Shown: positions 27,656-38,889 of the stretch, piece after piece
How the letters are laid out: each line of letters starts with the position of its first letter
Numbering within the stretch: the stretch's first letter is position 1
From: Salvator merianae
Taxonomy: Eukaryota > Chordata > Lepidosauria > Squamata > Teiidae
DNA length: 64,000 bases
Reading direction: 5' to 3'
Assembly: GCA_003586115.2 (NCBI GenBank)
Contig: QVOM02000001.1
Location: 10,807,300-10,871,299, forward strand
Made by a program: the position numbers and the translations under genes
The notes under the pieces: model-generated
Told to the model about the DNA's origin: nothing
The model's input: only the letters and a program-made list of their open reading frames with translations
The model's database searches: none

Positions 27656-27670
27656 GTCGCCAGAGGGCAC
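27656..27670 (+). promoter_or_regulatory. CTCF-like motif
   Basis: TCGCCAGAGGGCAC fits the CTCF core CCASYAGRKGGCRS with one strong deviation. A TATA box follows 14 nt later. Occupancy cannot be judged from sequence. Confidence 0.4.
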
Positions 27671-27683
27671 TAGCCTACCCTTG

Positions 27684-27692
27684 TATAAAAAG
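27684..27692 (+). promoter_or_regulatory. TATA-box-like element
   Basis: TATAAAAAG lies 58 nt upstream of an ATG (27742). Its surroundings are richer in G and C than the rest of the intron. It could be a promoter left by a mobile element. Confidence 0.35.
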
Positions 27693-27741
27693 GCTCCTGG
27701 AAGCATAGGAGCCCAGTTTTTGTCTAGTTGCCTCCAACACG

Positions 27742-27933
27742 ATGCCAGCTTCAGAGGATTCTTTTAGCTCGCGTCAGCCCATTGGTCCTCCTCCAGAAGG
27801 AGCACCCACAGGTTTTGAACTGCCGCTGCTCCCACCTCACCTTCGTAGGTGGTTCCAGCAGAGGTGGAGGGCAGCCAAAGAGAAGGCAGCCCTCCAGTCT
27901 CTGGTGGCCCAGATCTCAGAGGCCCATGGAAAG
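27742..27933 (+). other. Unassigned open frame with donor-like end, intron 7
   Basis: The frame starts MPASEDSFSSRQPIGPPPEG and continues through a Pro-rich part to LRRWFQQRWRAAKEKAALQS, a basic, possibly helical segment. At 27933 the sequence reads AAG|gtaagg, a good splice donor, after exactly 64 codons. I do not recognise the product. It may be the promoter-proximal part of a retroelement gag-type frame. Splicing into exon 8 would stop at once, whereas joining exon 9 would keep the frame. Its status as a real exon is unsupported. Confidence 0.3.
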
Positions 27934-28122
27934 GTAAGGTTCTCCAGTTTAGCGGGTTGCAGGGAGGCGAGAGTTAGGTTTGTGGGTAAATATACCTTTT
28001 GTATCTTTACTTGTTAATAGGCAAGACAGCTACATTCCTCTATAGCATTCAGGAAAACATTTCAGTATCCTTACATTTTTACAATCTCTTCAGATTAAAA
28101 CTTTGTTTGGTTCTCTCTGTAG

Positions 28123-28231
28123 CCCTGAACAAAGGTTCTCTGAGCACATCAAAGATGAGAAGAGTTCTGAGTATCCACAGAGGTTTATCCTCAAGCGAGA
28201 TGACACCAGCATTGATCGAGATGATAATCAG
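28123..28231 (+). CDS. R3HDM2: R3HDM2 exon 8 (residues 234-270, SUZ domain first half)
   Basis: This exon codes for PEQRFSEHIKDEK, a variable SSEYPQ segment, then RFILKRDDTSIDRDDNQ. It forms the first half of the SUZ domain, a conserved RNA-associated module usually following R3H. The acceptor is CTCTCTGTAG and the donor CAG|gtgagg. It enters in phase 2 and leaves in phase 0. Confidence 0.95.
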
Positions 28232-28869
28232 GTGAGGGAGAGCAGTGAATAATGGTTTGTGTGCTATCTGAAGTTCTTCTGTTCTGAGATCCTTGGAGTT
28301 TTATTTGTTACTGTGCTTACCTAGGGCTCTAAGTGGCTTTGTTTTTTAGAGGCTTTAATGCTTTCCCTGCCCTCCACTTTTTTCAGTTGACTTTTTATTT
28401 GCACGTGGTCTATTACAGGACTGCATACTCTTTACAGAATGGTTTAATATTTTTATCTGATGTTGCCTATGAGACTTTGAGCAAACGGAGTGAATTCCGG
28501 TTCTTTTCATTGCTCTCATCTCCATGAAATAGTTGGGAAGAAAAGTGAAAAATGTAAATGTAATGTTCCCCCCCTTAAAAAATCTGTTCAGGGAAAGGAG
28601 ATCATTCTTCACACATTTGCTTGTTAATTAAGGGACTTTCCAGACAATGGGAGGAAAAGCCAACTTTTTTTTCCAGAAACACCAGTATTTCCCTATCGCA
28701 GTCTCTAACTTAATGCCATTTTACAGCCATGTGCTGGCATTTGTGGTCAAAACTATGGCCGATTGAGCTGGCACTGTGCAGGCATGGTTCAGGCCAAATA
28801 ACAGTCTGCACCAATGAATTGGGAAGAACGCTGGCTTTCTTTAATGGGGGCACAGTGTAGGGATGCGTA

Positions 28870-28890
28870 CCTGCCTGCCTGCCTGCCTGC
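28870..28890. repeat. (CCTG)n microsatellite
   Basis: Five CCTG-type units in tandem. Confidence 0.95.
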
Positions 28891-28979
28891 ACACCTGCCA
28901 AGGCCTCTGCTCAATTAAATTTTTAAGCATGTCTAGAGGATTCCTATGCCACACAAATTAATAGACTCTCTTAGAGTCA

Positions 28980-30400
28980 CTCTGTACTGTATGTATTTAA
29001 TCTTATTTTATTATCATTTATTTAAAATATTTATGTACTGCTCCCAGACTTAAAAAACCCTCAGAGCATTTCACAGTATAAATCTAAAAATGTGACTAAA
29101 ACAGAAACAGATGAGAATTAACACAGATGTAAAACTAAATGGCTCAAGGAACAGACATCCACCCAGGAAGTGTTTGGGTGAGCAAATAAATTTTCAAGCA
29201 GTTGTAGAGCCTTACATGCCCCAAGAGCCTTGAATTTGGCTAGTTGCTAATGCTCAGCTGCCTAAACATAGGCGCAATGTAGGCCTTACTCAGCAACCTG
29301 TCTGCTGCACATTACACCAGTTGCAACTTCCAGACCTGGTACAGTAGCAGCCTCACATACAGTGCATTACAATAATCTAAATGTGAAGTTACCAGAGCAT
29401 GCACTATAGTAGCCATGCTCTCTATCCAGGTAGGATCATAGCTGGTACACCAGCTAAAGCTGGTAATTGTTTGTTTTTTTTGCCACAGAGGTCACTTGAG
29501 CCTCCAGGTTTCCTGAAGTTTCCCCAAGCTAGGTACCCGTTCCTTCTGAGGTAGTGCAACCCCATCTAGAACAGGCAAAATCCCCAGTTCCCAAACTCCA
29601 GAACTTCCTACTTACAGAGTCTGTATCTTGTCAGGATTCAACTTCAGTTTACTGTCTTTCGTCCAACCCATCGTTGCATTTAAGCACTGGTTCCGGACAT
29701 TCACATCCTCTACTGATTGAGATATATGGTGAAGTAGTACTGAGTATCATCAGCATTTTGATGACATCTCACACCAAGGTTCCTGATTACATACTCCAAC
29801 CTAATAGTAGTTCATAATAGTTGTTACATAGTATTAGTGATGTAACAGTAGCCTATGACATCCCACAGCCTAGCTGCCAGGGAATAGAACCAGAGTTGGC
29901 CAACACTGTTCTCTGAGATCATCCGTGTGCCAAACCATTGCAACACAATTTTTTCCACTCCAAGCTTGGGGAGATGACAGAAGAGGATAAGATGGTCAGT
30001 GGCATCAAAAGCCACTGAAAGATCAAGCAGGATTAAAAGAGTTACATTCTCTTTGTTCCTTTTCCACTGGAGGTCAGCCATCAGGGTAACCAAGGTTGAT
30101 TCTGTCCTCAAACCAGGCCTGAACCCAGATTGGAAAAGATGAAGATAATCAGTTTCCTCCCAAAGCGTGTGCAGCTGAAATCATAAGCCTCCAGAGATCA
30201 CCCCTTCCCCAACACTATATCACTTTCCTAACCTAAGGCAGCCCTGCCTATATTTACAGCCCAGTAAGTATTTAATAAATACCTTCCAGTTTTCTGGGAC
30301 TGCAAAACTGGAGTTTGATGAAAATGCTTGATGGATCCCATGAACAGTAAGATAGTCCAAATACGTACTGCAGTATCGGTTGTGGAATGCTATGACTTCT
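28980..30400 (-). mobile_element. L2-like LINE remnant with reverse transcriptase
   Basis: Reading the minus strand, the reverse transcriptase fragment has TLLILLDLSVAFDATDHLIL, equivalent to the L(D)LSAAFDT(I/V)DH motif of L2-type LINEs, then KLGVEKIVLQWF. Downstream, to lower coordinates, come the non-coding 3' blocks such as GCATTACAATAATCTAAATG and CACCAGTTGCAACTTCC. It is heavily decayed, with stops and gaps; the YADD block is not intact. Confidence 0.75.
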
Positions 30401-31243
30401 GGTTGAAGATAAGTGTCGCATACCCCATCCTCTCGATAAACTTATTGAAAGAGAAAGAGAAACAAAAAAGAACAGAAGAACATTTAGTAGTGTGTCAGGT
30501 GCAAGCTTAATCAGTGGTCCTGCACAAACCTTGTCCTGTGTAAAAGCGTGTAAGACCAGTAAATAGTTCTACAGACTTTAGTCAGTAGAATTAATCAGTT
30601 CTTTCCAATCCAGCCAGACCCCTTAACCTTCACAAAGGGATAATTTTAATTGTTGGGGATAAGAGTTAAAAGAATCCTTTTCAAGGTTACTTTGGTTCTG
30701 TTCTGTTGTGCTACTAGAACAGGGATTGTAATGTAGTATATATTAAGGTTTGACCTTATCTAACCCTGAGGGGGAGATGTTATAATGGAAGCAGTGCAGT
30801 TTCTATACCTGTGTTTTCCTTGTAATGCTAATGATGATGGCATTATCACTTTTTGCAGCGATGTCCCTTCCTGCTGTGTGGATTGCTTGTTTCAGAGCAG
30901 TGGAAATTGATTGATATCAGCTAGCTCTGACGTTTGAAAGCAAAATAATTCTCATTTCTGCTGTTGGAGATAGTGACATTTTACATGATGTTTCCTAAAT
31001 TAGTTCACCAAAAAGCTGGAGGTGATGCTCTTAATCAAGCAGACAAAGCTTCTCAAAGGACGTATGCTTCCAGTATGCATAATTTATGTGATAAATCTTT
31101 GCACCTTCATGTTGTGGTGGTGCAACACTTTAGCCTACTTACAGTATTCGTATATCAGTTGCTCACCACATGCTTATGACTTATTTTTGTGTTCATTGTG
31201 TGACAAAAGTTTAATTAAGCTGAGTTCTTATTTTGCAATCTAG

Positions 31244-31339
31244 ATCAGAATCCCACTGCAGGATGGACGGAGGAGCAAATCCATAGAAGAGCGAGAGGAG
31301 GAGTATCAGAGGGTCAGAGAACGTATATTTGCACGAGAG
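31244..31339 (+). CDS. R3HDM2: R3HDM2 exon 9 (residues 271-302, SUZ domain second half)
   Basis: This exon codes for IRIPLQDGRRSKS followed by IEEREEEYQRVRERIFARE. The RRSKSIEEREEEYQ block is a hallmark of the SUZ domain in this family. The acceptor is GCAATCTAG and the donor GAG|gtgagt. It is 96 nt with phase 0 at both borders, so skipping would be in frame. A cluster of palindromes starts about 60 nt into the following intron. Confidence 0.95.
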
Positions 31340-32777
31340 GTGAGTATGGATTCTTCTATCCAATTTGTTGATTTGGAGTGTGGGTGCTTTCACACTTTGC
31401 ATCTTGAAATGTTCACAACTGAACATTCCAAGATGGAACAGCACCTGCAGTGCGACAGCTGTTTGCACTGCAAGGGCTAGAACATCCCAGAAAGAAGCAT
31501 CCAGCATTCGCAGTGCGAATGCTGGGCACCTGCCATGTCAGTTGCCGAGGAATCATCCAGCTACTGCCATGGTGATCAGGGAAGCGGCATGCAACTGCGC
31601 AGCCGCAGCCATAGCACACAGGTTTTACACCTGGAAGTAGGTGCAAGCACAGTGTACTGAGAGCAATCACGCTGCTCCCAGTACAGCTGTGGGCCTCTGC
31701 ACAGGCCTCTGCACAGTGCAGACACACTTCACTAGTGAGCATGCAGACATCAGTGGGTTGACTTTTTACTGACTTTCTCTTGTGTAGTACCTCAAGTTGC
31801 ATTCTGATTTTTAAGTCTTTATCTGCTCCATATCCAGTCATTGAAAAAAGGTTCTACGGTCCAATATTGCTTTCCTTGCTTTCTGATCTATGCTGTGTGC
31901 ATCATTTCTTCCTTTAGAAAAAGACTCATGGACAGATCATATTGTGCATTCATCTTACCCTTTAGCGGTTTGATGTTCTGTTCATGATTGTAATTCTGTT
32001 GGGTTTAAATAAATTAGACGTTTTTCTTATAGCAAAGGATCAGGATAGCATTTGAAGGAATGTGCAAAGAAATTACACAATCAGTGAAGATGTTTACAGT
32101 GAGATTTTGATCCTCAGAAATATGGAGTAGATCAAGTTAGATATTATTTTTGTCCACTCTTGTATAAAGTCTAATGTTTAGTGGCATCCTTATCTTTAAG
32201 GTAGCCTCTTCTCTTTTAAGTACCTGATTAAATGAGGCCAGCTGCACTGTGATATTGTAGAAGCTAAGCAGTTAGCAGCCAGAAGAGACACTAGGTTTCT
32301 ACAAACATTGGCAGAGCAGAGAATGGTATCAGGGAAGTCAGAGCAAATAGGAGAGAAAGCAGCAGATTAAGAAAGTAAAAAAGGGGGAATAGAATTCTCC
32401 AAATTTAGGATATTGTTTGGAACTAAAACTTTTCTCATTTCAAGAGGGGGGCAAATATCTTCTCCTCCATCTCCACTTTTAAAAACATTTACTTGGGTGT
32501 TTGGAACACCCAGAGTTGAATATTACTGAATGTATTTGTTTGTGTAGGTGAAAAGTATGTTGGCTTTTTGTGAAGAAATCTGAAACTGTTTTCAGATTGT
32601 AAATAAATGTATGTATCTTGGATGCACATATAAAGTTATTGTTTAGGTCATGTTTTATTTTCTTACTGTACTTACAGAGTGTTCAGATTTCCCTTGAGTT
32701 CAGCCTTCCACAATCATTTTCTTATGAATCCTTTTTTTTCCCCTTGTTTCCAACCACATGACTCTGTTTGCTGGTAG
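31340..32777 (+). other. R3HDM2 intron 9
   Basis: About 1.4 kb. A GC-rich cluster of palindromes occupies about 31400-31740. The remainder is AT-rich with no recognised repeat. Confidence 0.75.
31400..31740. repeat. Palindrome cluster in intron 9
   Basis: Several foldbacks lie in a GC-richer 340-bp stretch: arms 31400-31415 and 31420-31435 (16 bp, one mismatch, 4-nt loop); 31501-31525, a 25-bp palindrome with a single central base; TGCAGTGC/GCACTGCA near 31446-31472 around ACAGCTGT; GTACTGAGAGCA/TGCTCCCAGTAC near 31652-31684; and TCACTAGTGA near 31730. It may be one palindromic DNA element or an RNA-structure-rich intron segment. Confidence 0.7.
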
Positions 32778-32809
32778 TCGGGCCAGAACGGATTCCTGAA
32801 TGACAGCAG
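32778..32809 (+). CDS. R3HDM2: R3HDM2 exon 10 (32-nt exon, residues 303-312)
   Basis: This tiny exon codes for SGQNGFLNDSR, the last Arg being split. The acceptor is CTGGTAG and the donor CAG|gttagt, a weaker donor than those of the neighbouring exons. It enters in phase 0 and leaves in phase 2, so skipping it alone would shift the frame. Only 101 nt separate it from exon 11, so the two may be recognised together. Confidence 0.9.
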
Positions 32810-32910
32810 GTTAGTGGAAGTCATGCATGCTCCGTTCTCCACTTCAGGTTTTCTTAAGGGGAAGGTTCTTTAACTCTATAACCATGCTTTTCTTTGATGT
32901 TGACCAACAG

Positions 32911-32964
32911 ACTCTCCAAAGAAGGCTTTTCTTCTAGCTCTCACAAAAGGCGGCAGATCTTTAG
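32911..32964 (+). CDS. R3HDM2: R3HDM2 exon 11 (residues 313-330)
   Basis: This exon codes for LSKEGFSSSSHKRRQIF with split Arg codons at both ends. It is 54 nt with phase 2 on both sides, so in-frame skipping is possible. The acceptor is TGACCAACAG and the donor TAG|gtacct, which departs from consensus after +4. The Ser run followed by KRR resembles a phosphorylatable basic linker (inference). Confidence 0.92.
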
Positions 32965-33174
32965 GTACCTCTGTGTGATTTCTTGCATACATTTGTCTTG
33001 CAGAGCAAGTTCACACCATGCATGGCTGCTTGTGGAGTCCTTCAGACTGTCATATCTTTTGCAACATCACCTTGTGTTCCCTCGTCCCAACAATAGGATG
33101 GAACTATAACTCCTGCCTGCTCAAACATTTCCCTGTATAGTTGCTGGTGTCAAAGACCATTTACTGAAGAAGTG

Positions 33175-33235
33175 AATTCTGCTCATTTCAGTGCAGCTTG
33201 CTTCTGAGTAAGTGTGCTTAGCACAGCAGCCTTGT
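33175..33235 (-). repeat. Short palindromic-type repeat fragment
   Basis: Text such as GCTTGCTTCTGAGTAAGTGT resembles the widely dispersed reptile repeat with CTTACTTCTGAGTAA and AGGATTGCA blocks; a relative may lie at 53137-53185. Low confidence. Confidence 0.35.
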
Positions 33236-35904
33236 AGAGCTAGGCACAAGGATTGTATGCAGTGATGGGAATACTGCAATGGGGGAACAGCCGCTGCTCC
33301 CACCCGTTTCAAATTTCAGAAGCATATAGTCTTGCACATAGTAAACCAATTAGCTTTTTTAAACTTGGGATTGGGAAACATCAGGCTATTCAGAGGTTAC
33401 TGGACTTGCAACATTCCTCAGCACTGACCTGCATTGGCTGTGCTAATATAACTTGATGACAGCTGGAGTTTAGCAACATCTGGAGGGCTAAAGGTTGCCT
33501 GTTTCTGTTTTTACCTCTTGTGATGGGGTAGGTATCTCTGAAACAAAATGTATTCTCAAAATAAATTTCATCTAGGTTGTGAGAGTCAGAAAACCATCAT
33601 GTTTCATCAGAGCTGCTGAGGTAGTAGTTTTATAGGTGGAAAACTTGAGTCTTCCAAGTCTTCCCTAAGGAACTCAAGATTTATTTCTTGACCCTGCCAA
33701 TTTTGAGGATGTAAATGACAATGGTTTTTCAATGAGGTTGAACTGTAAAAGGTGCAAAGGTTAGTTAACTTCCATTGAGCTTTCAAAATGTCATCAGGAC
33801 TGGCTTCATAGATGAGCATGAATAAACTCTGCATGCAAAGTAGAGGCACCTTCAATCCTTAATAATACTTTAGAGTCAAATTACCCATTCTTTATTTTCT
33901 GGGGTCATCTGTGGGCAGTACCACTGCCAGTCATATGACAAAACATCCGATTTGTATGACCTGCTCAGGATTACTACAGTGAAGAAGATTTGCAATTACA
34001 GCTATTCCTCAGAGATATACTTCAGATATAGATTATGGAAGGAAAAATCTGCTTGTTAACAGCAAGTCAAACTATACAGAAATGCATTCTGGAAGATTGC
34101 ATTCCAGGAGTCAGATCCATCTCCACTCTGTTACCTCTGGTGACAATTACCAAACTCTGCCTTCTAGAGCAGTTTGGGTGCCTGCCTGCTGGTTTTCTGC
34201 CAGTAAATAAAAGTTCTGTGCTGAATGATCTTTCTTGGGAGCTCAATGTAAATGGGGAATTCAGTGAGCAAGGCAAATCCATTTCAAGTAGCATGACATG
34301 ATTTAAAAATTAAGTTCTTATATATCTCAGCATCCAGCTTAGTAATGAAAAGGATAGAATCACCGTGCCCCCTCTGTTTCTAGTTTTAGTTCACAGGGGC
34401 TAACATGTGGTTAGCAATCATAGATTTGCACTGTTCCAGATAACCATTTCTAAGAATAATTTGGGTCCTGTTTTTATTGTAGAGAATAGAGGATGCAAGA
34501 TCCTAACCTCAAGGGAAAATGGCTGACTCTTTCCATCATAGCAAACAAATATTTGTTTTGACTTGTTTTAAAACTGAGTTGCATTCTATGAAATCCTGTA
34601 GTTGTAGGATCTGGGAGCTTGTCGTTGTTTGGAATGAAGTAACCCTATGGTAGTTGCCAGGGCATTAGAGTATGGGGTTTGTTATCTTTAACCCCTGCTA
34701 GTGTTATCTTGCTAGAGTATGTGATTACACAGGATTTAGGGGGGTATCCATTTTCTGGGATCGCCTCATCTGTGGACAAAGGAAAAAACCTACATCACAC
34801 TGTTTTAAAAATAGACAGCTTACTTTTTCTTTCTTCCTGGTTGTTGCCTTCCTTCCTCATCTCCCATAGGCTGCCACCAGCTAAGTTCCATGAACCTGAT
34901 TGGTCAGTGACTATAGCAGGCTGTAATTCACTAGGTGCCTCTGTAGCCTTCTGTCCCATTTGCCCCAAACTCTCCATGTCACACCAAGAGTGATATTTTC
35001 ATGTCTGCAAAAGGGATGCATAAATACATGCTTGGGGATGTGATAAGTGTTTTTTTTAATATTGTTTCGTCTTACCCTAGAACTTCAAATCACACTAGAG
35101 GCACTCATTTTAGTATGTGTGATCTTACCTCTAGTGTAATGTAAAGATCTGTCAACTTTCTGGAATTAACAGTGATACGAAAAGAGAAATGAGATTAGAA
35201 AGCAACAAGTAGAAATACACTGCTGATCACCTGAGCTAGCAACATACTCATCTAAAACAGAAAGGAAGCCTCCAGGTGCATAGTTACATAAAGATTGAGG
35301 TCGCTGTATTTCAAATATAAATCTTCAAGAGTATTGTTGCGTACAGTAAATTTGTTTGAATTCAACTCATTTGGCAAACATGTCCTTAAGAATATTTATG
35401 CCAACAGAGTTGGAGACCAGAGTCTTGATGGTGGCTGCAATTAAGAGTACCATAGTGAATGTACTTCTGTGTGCCTTTTTTTGTTCAATGTATTCGCCTT
35501 AAATACAACAGTGGCATGGTAGTATTCTTGTGCCACTTACAGTGTCTAATCATAGCTGTCAGCATATGCTTGTTAAAGAGCACTAAGCATCTAGTTTCTG
35601 TGACTGTGTAGATGAAGGTGAAAGCATAAAGGCATGAGTTTTAAATCTTAGCCTTTTCAAACAAGTTTTCCAAACTAGATTGTATTTTCTGGCCTGATGA
35701 TGTACAGATAATATCATGAAGAAGATTGCTGTACCAAAGACCTGCAAAATACAGCAGTCAGGATGAAAATAGTCCGTAAAGGATGTGTAAACAGCCATCT
35801 AATTCTAAAAATCATGTCAAGGAGTCAACAAAATGGCATGATAGACAATGGGCTTCCCATTTGTTAGATTTTTGAAACATAATGATGCTACCAAATAAGA
35901 AATT

Positions 35905-36522
35905 AAGAGGGCCCTGCTGATTCAGGCCACAGCCCATCTAGTCCAGCATATTATCTCACACAGTGGCCCACCAATTGTTTCTGTGCATTCTTAAGTAAAA
36001 GACAAGGCAAAAACCTTCACCTGCTCTCAACGCCCTACAATTGGCCTTTAGAGGTTTGTTTGCTCAGCCTGGAGGCAGTACTTAGATGACAATATTAGGT
36101 ACTACTTTTCATGAATTTCTCTAACCCTTTCTTAAAGTTATCCAGACTGGTTATTGTCACCACCTCTTACGGTAGTAAATTCCATAGACTGATGACTCTC
36201 TAGGTATTTTTTCCTCTTGTTGGTCCTAACTTTCCTGCCACACTGATGACTCTCTCAAGAAAAAAAAAATACTTCCTCTTGTTGGTCCTAACTCTCCTGC
36301 CGATCAGCTTCATAGAGTGCCCCCTAGTTCTGCTGTTGTGTGATAGAAAAAATATTTTTTCCCGATCTGCCTTTTCTACCCCATGCATGATTTTATATAT
36401 ATTAATCAGATCACCTCTTAGACGCTGTCTTTCAAAGCTGAAGAGGCCTAGACATTGCATCATGATTTCATAAAAGTGGTTTCCACACTTTTTCCAGTTC
36501 CACAATATCCTTTCTGAGGTGT

Positions 36523-36556
<34 letters not shown>

Positions 36557-37430
36557 ACCCCACCATACATTTATAAAGAGTCACAATGATGCTTGCCAAC
36601 TTATCTTCTATTCCTTTCCTAATTACCCCTAGCATTGAATTAGTTTTTTTTTTCATTGCTGCTGCATCCAGAGTTGACACCTTCAATGAGCTGTCCACTG
36701 GAACCCCAAGTTAAATTTTCTGGTCTGTCACAGAAAAGCCCCCATTAGTTTATAGGTGTAATTGGGGTTCTTTGCCCCAGTGTGCATTACTTTGTGCTCA
36801 GTAAGACTGAAGCTCATTTAGTCTCTCTGTAATCTCCATGTCCTCTTTTATTATCCCTTTCTGTCCATTGTCATCTAATAGTCCAACTGTTTTCTTGGAT
36901 GGATTCTTACTTCTGATGTATTTAAAGAAGTTCTTATTATTTCTAATTGATGTTTTTGGCAGTGTGCTCCTCAAAATCCTTTTTAGCATTCCTGATTGCT
37001 GCCTTGCATTTGTTCTGCCAGAATTTGTTCCTTCCTGTTCTTCTTGTTAGGACAAGCCTTCCATTTTCTAAGTGAGCTTTTATTGCTTTTAATGACTTCC
37101 TGTATTGTACTTGTAATCCATGCTGGTCCTCTTGGATTTGGCAGTGACCATTCTTCTTTTAGGTATGCATTCTAATTGAACCTCCATTATTGTATTTGTC
37201 TGCAAGCATATGGGAGTGACTGGACACTTCTAACTTTCCCTTACAATTCCCTTTTTATTAGCTTCCTCCTTTTGGGGAAGTTTTCTTTATGTAAGCTTAA
37301 GGTCTCTGTGTTAGAGTTTATCAACAACCTACTGTATGTATTTCAGTTGAAAGTTATTGCATTGTAGTCACTGTTCCCTATGGGATCAGCCACAATGACA
37401 TCTGAGCATTACTTAGGATTAAACCCAGGA
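35905..37430 (-). mobile_element. CR1 LINE, ORF2 part, internally deleted
   Basis: This is an antisense CR1 copy. The 3' tail begins near 35905 (CTGATTCAGGCCACAGCCCA). On the minus strand the ORF2 end reads LGLFSFERQRLRGDLINIYK and, before that, VGSHLEYCVQFWSPHLRKDI. Near 36740-36810 the frame jumps from a position before the reverse transcriptase to its C-terminal part, so the catalytic core is missing. The upstream part includes RNNKNFFKYIRSKNPSKK and reaches about 37430. Stops and frameshifts are present; the copy is inactive. Confidence 0.85.
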
Positions 37431-38553
37431 TCTAAGAGTTTTATATCTCACTCATGGCTCCTCCCATAACCTCCTCTAAATCAACAGCAACTGCAAGCTC
37501 CTCTTCCCTCCAGCCATGTACTTAAGCCCCTCCTCCCTCAGACCATGTGCTCAGGCTAACGTAGAAACCAGCCCCACTCTAGCAGCTAAACAAGGCATAC
37601 ACCAACTGCCCAGCAAACTTTACAGAACCGCACACATTTACCAGGGCACCAGCAATTATGTCTCCAAATTCCTCTGCCACACTGCTGTTACCTTTTCTTA
37701 GGTTTGATCTTAGGAAAGCAGACTTTTTCTACTTGAGAACACACTCAAATTTACAAAATTGTGCATCATTATAAATTGACTGTCTCCACGATCACTTATT
37801 TTTGAAGCACCTTTTACAACAGAAGTTCTGTTTGTTGAGCTTTTACATTACTTGACTATCTATACATTTCTGATCATAACTCATTATTTTGCTTTCTAGT
37901 AGTAGTAAATGGAGAAATGTTTCCCTTCTTTTAGTCTATTCATTTTTCTTTCGCCGAAATTCAGAAACTAAAAAATCGTTGTCTTCTCAAGCTGATAGCA
38001 TTTGACATTAAGAGAATTTTTTGTTGCATCAAGATGAGGGGCTGATCCCATATTCTGAATCACAAAGTATTTTGAAGGGGCAGGACAGAAATGTCACATT
38101 GAGAACCTTCCTCACCCTTGAGTGAAGGGCCAAACATAAATACTATAATTAAATAAATATGTATGTACATATGTACATGCTACAGAAAATTCCATGTTTC
38201 TGGGGCCCTACGCTGCAAGTTGCTTACCTAACAATCAGTTCGTGGTTGCTATTTGAAAGTGGTAGCTCATCTGCTGTCTGATCAGACAGGGATACAAAAG
38301 GTTTACTGCCAATACATGTGTGCGTTCAGAATCCTTTTCCTACAAGAGTTGTATAACTGTAAGAGCTCTTGCTTCTTCGTAACCACTGAGCAACACGGGG
38401 ACATTGTATAAGAGCCAGTCTTTTAAGATCCATCTGCCTCCATGCTAGTGCATTTGAGGGGCCAGACGTGGTTGCTTTTCTGAGCTGGACATTCTTAGTG
38501 TATCTACTTGTGCTTGTTTGTCTGTTCTTCTAACACAGTGTACAATACCCTGA

Positions 38554-38889
<336 letters not shown>

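Larger units (their letters stand above)
28232..31243 (+). other. R3HDM2 intron 8
   Basis: About 3.0 kb. An antisense L2-like LINE remnant covers about 28980-30400, and a CCTG microsatellite lies at 28870-28890. Confidence 0.75.

Noticed and set aside
27728..27937. Overlapping frame to the intron 7 open frame
   Set aside because: Shadow frame; the frame from 27742 is the one that fits the ATG and the donor.
31413..31841. 142-codon antisense frame in intron 9
   Set aside because: It lies across the palindrome cluster, so the openness is explained by its GC-rich repeats; the Cys/Ser/His-rich text matches nothing known.
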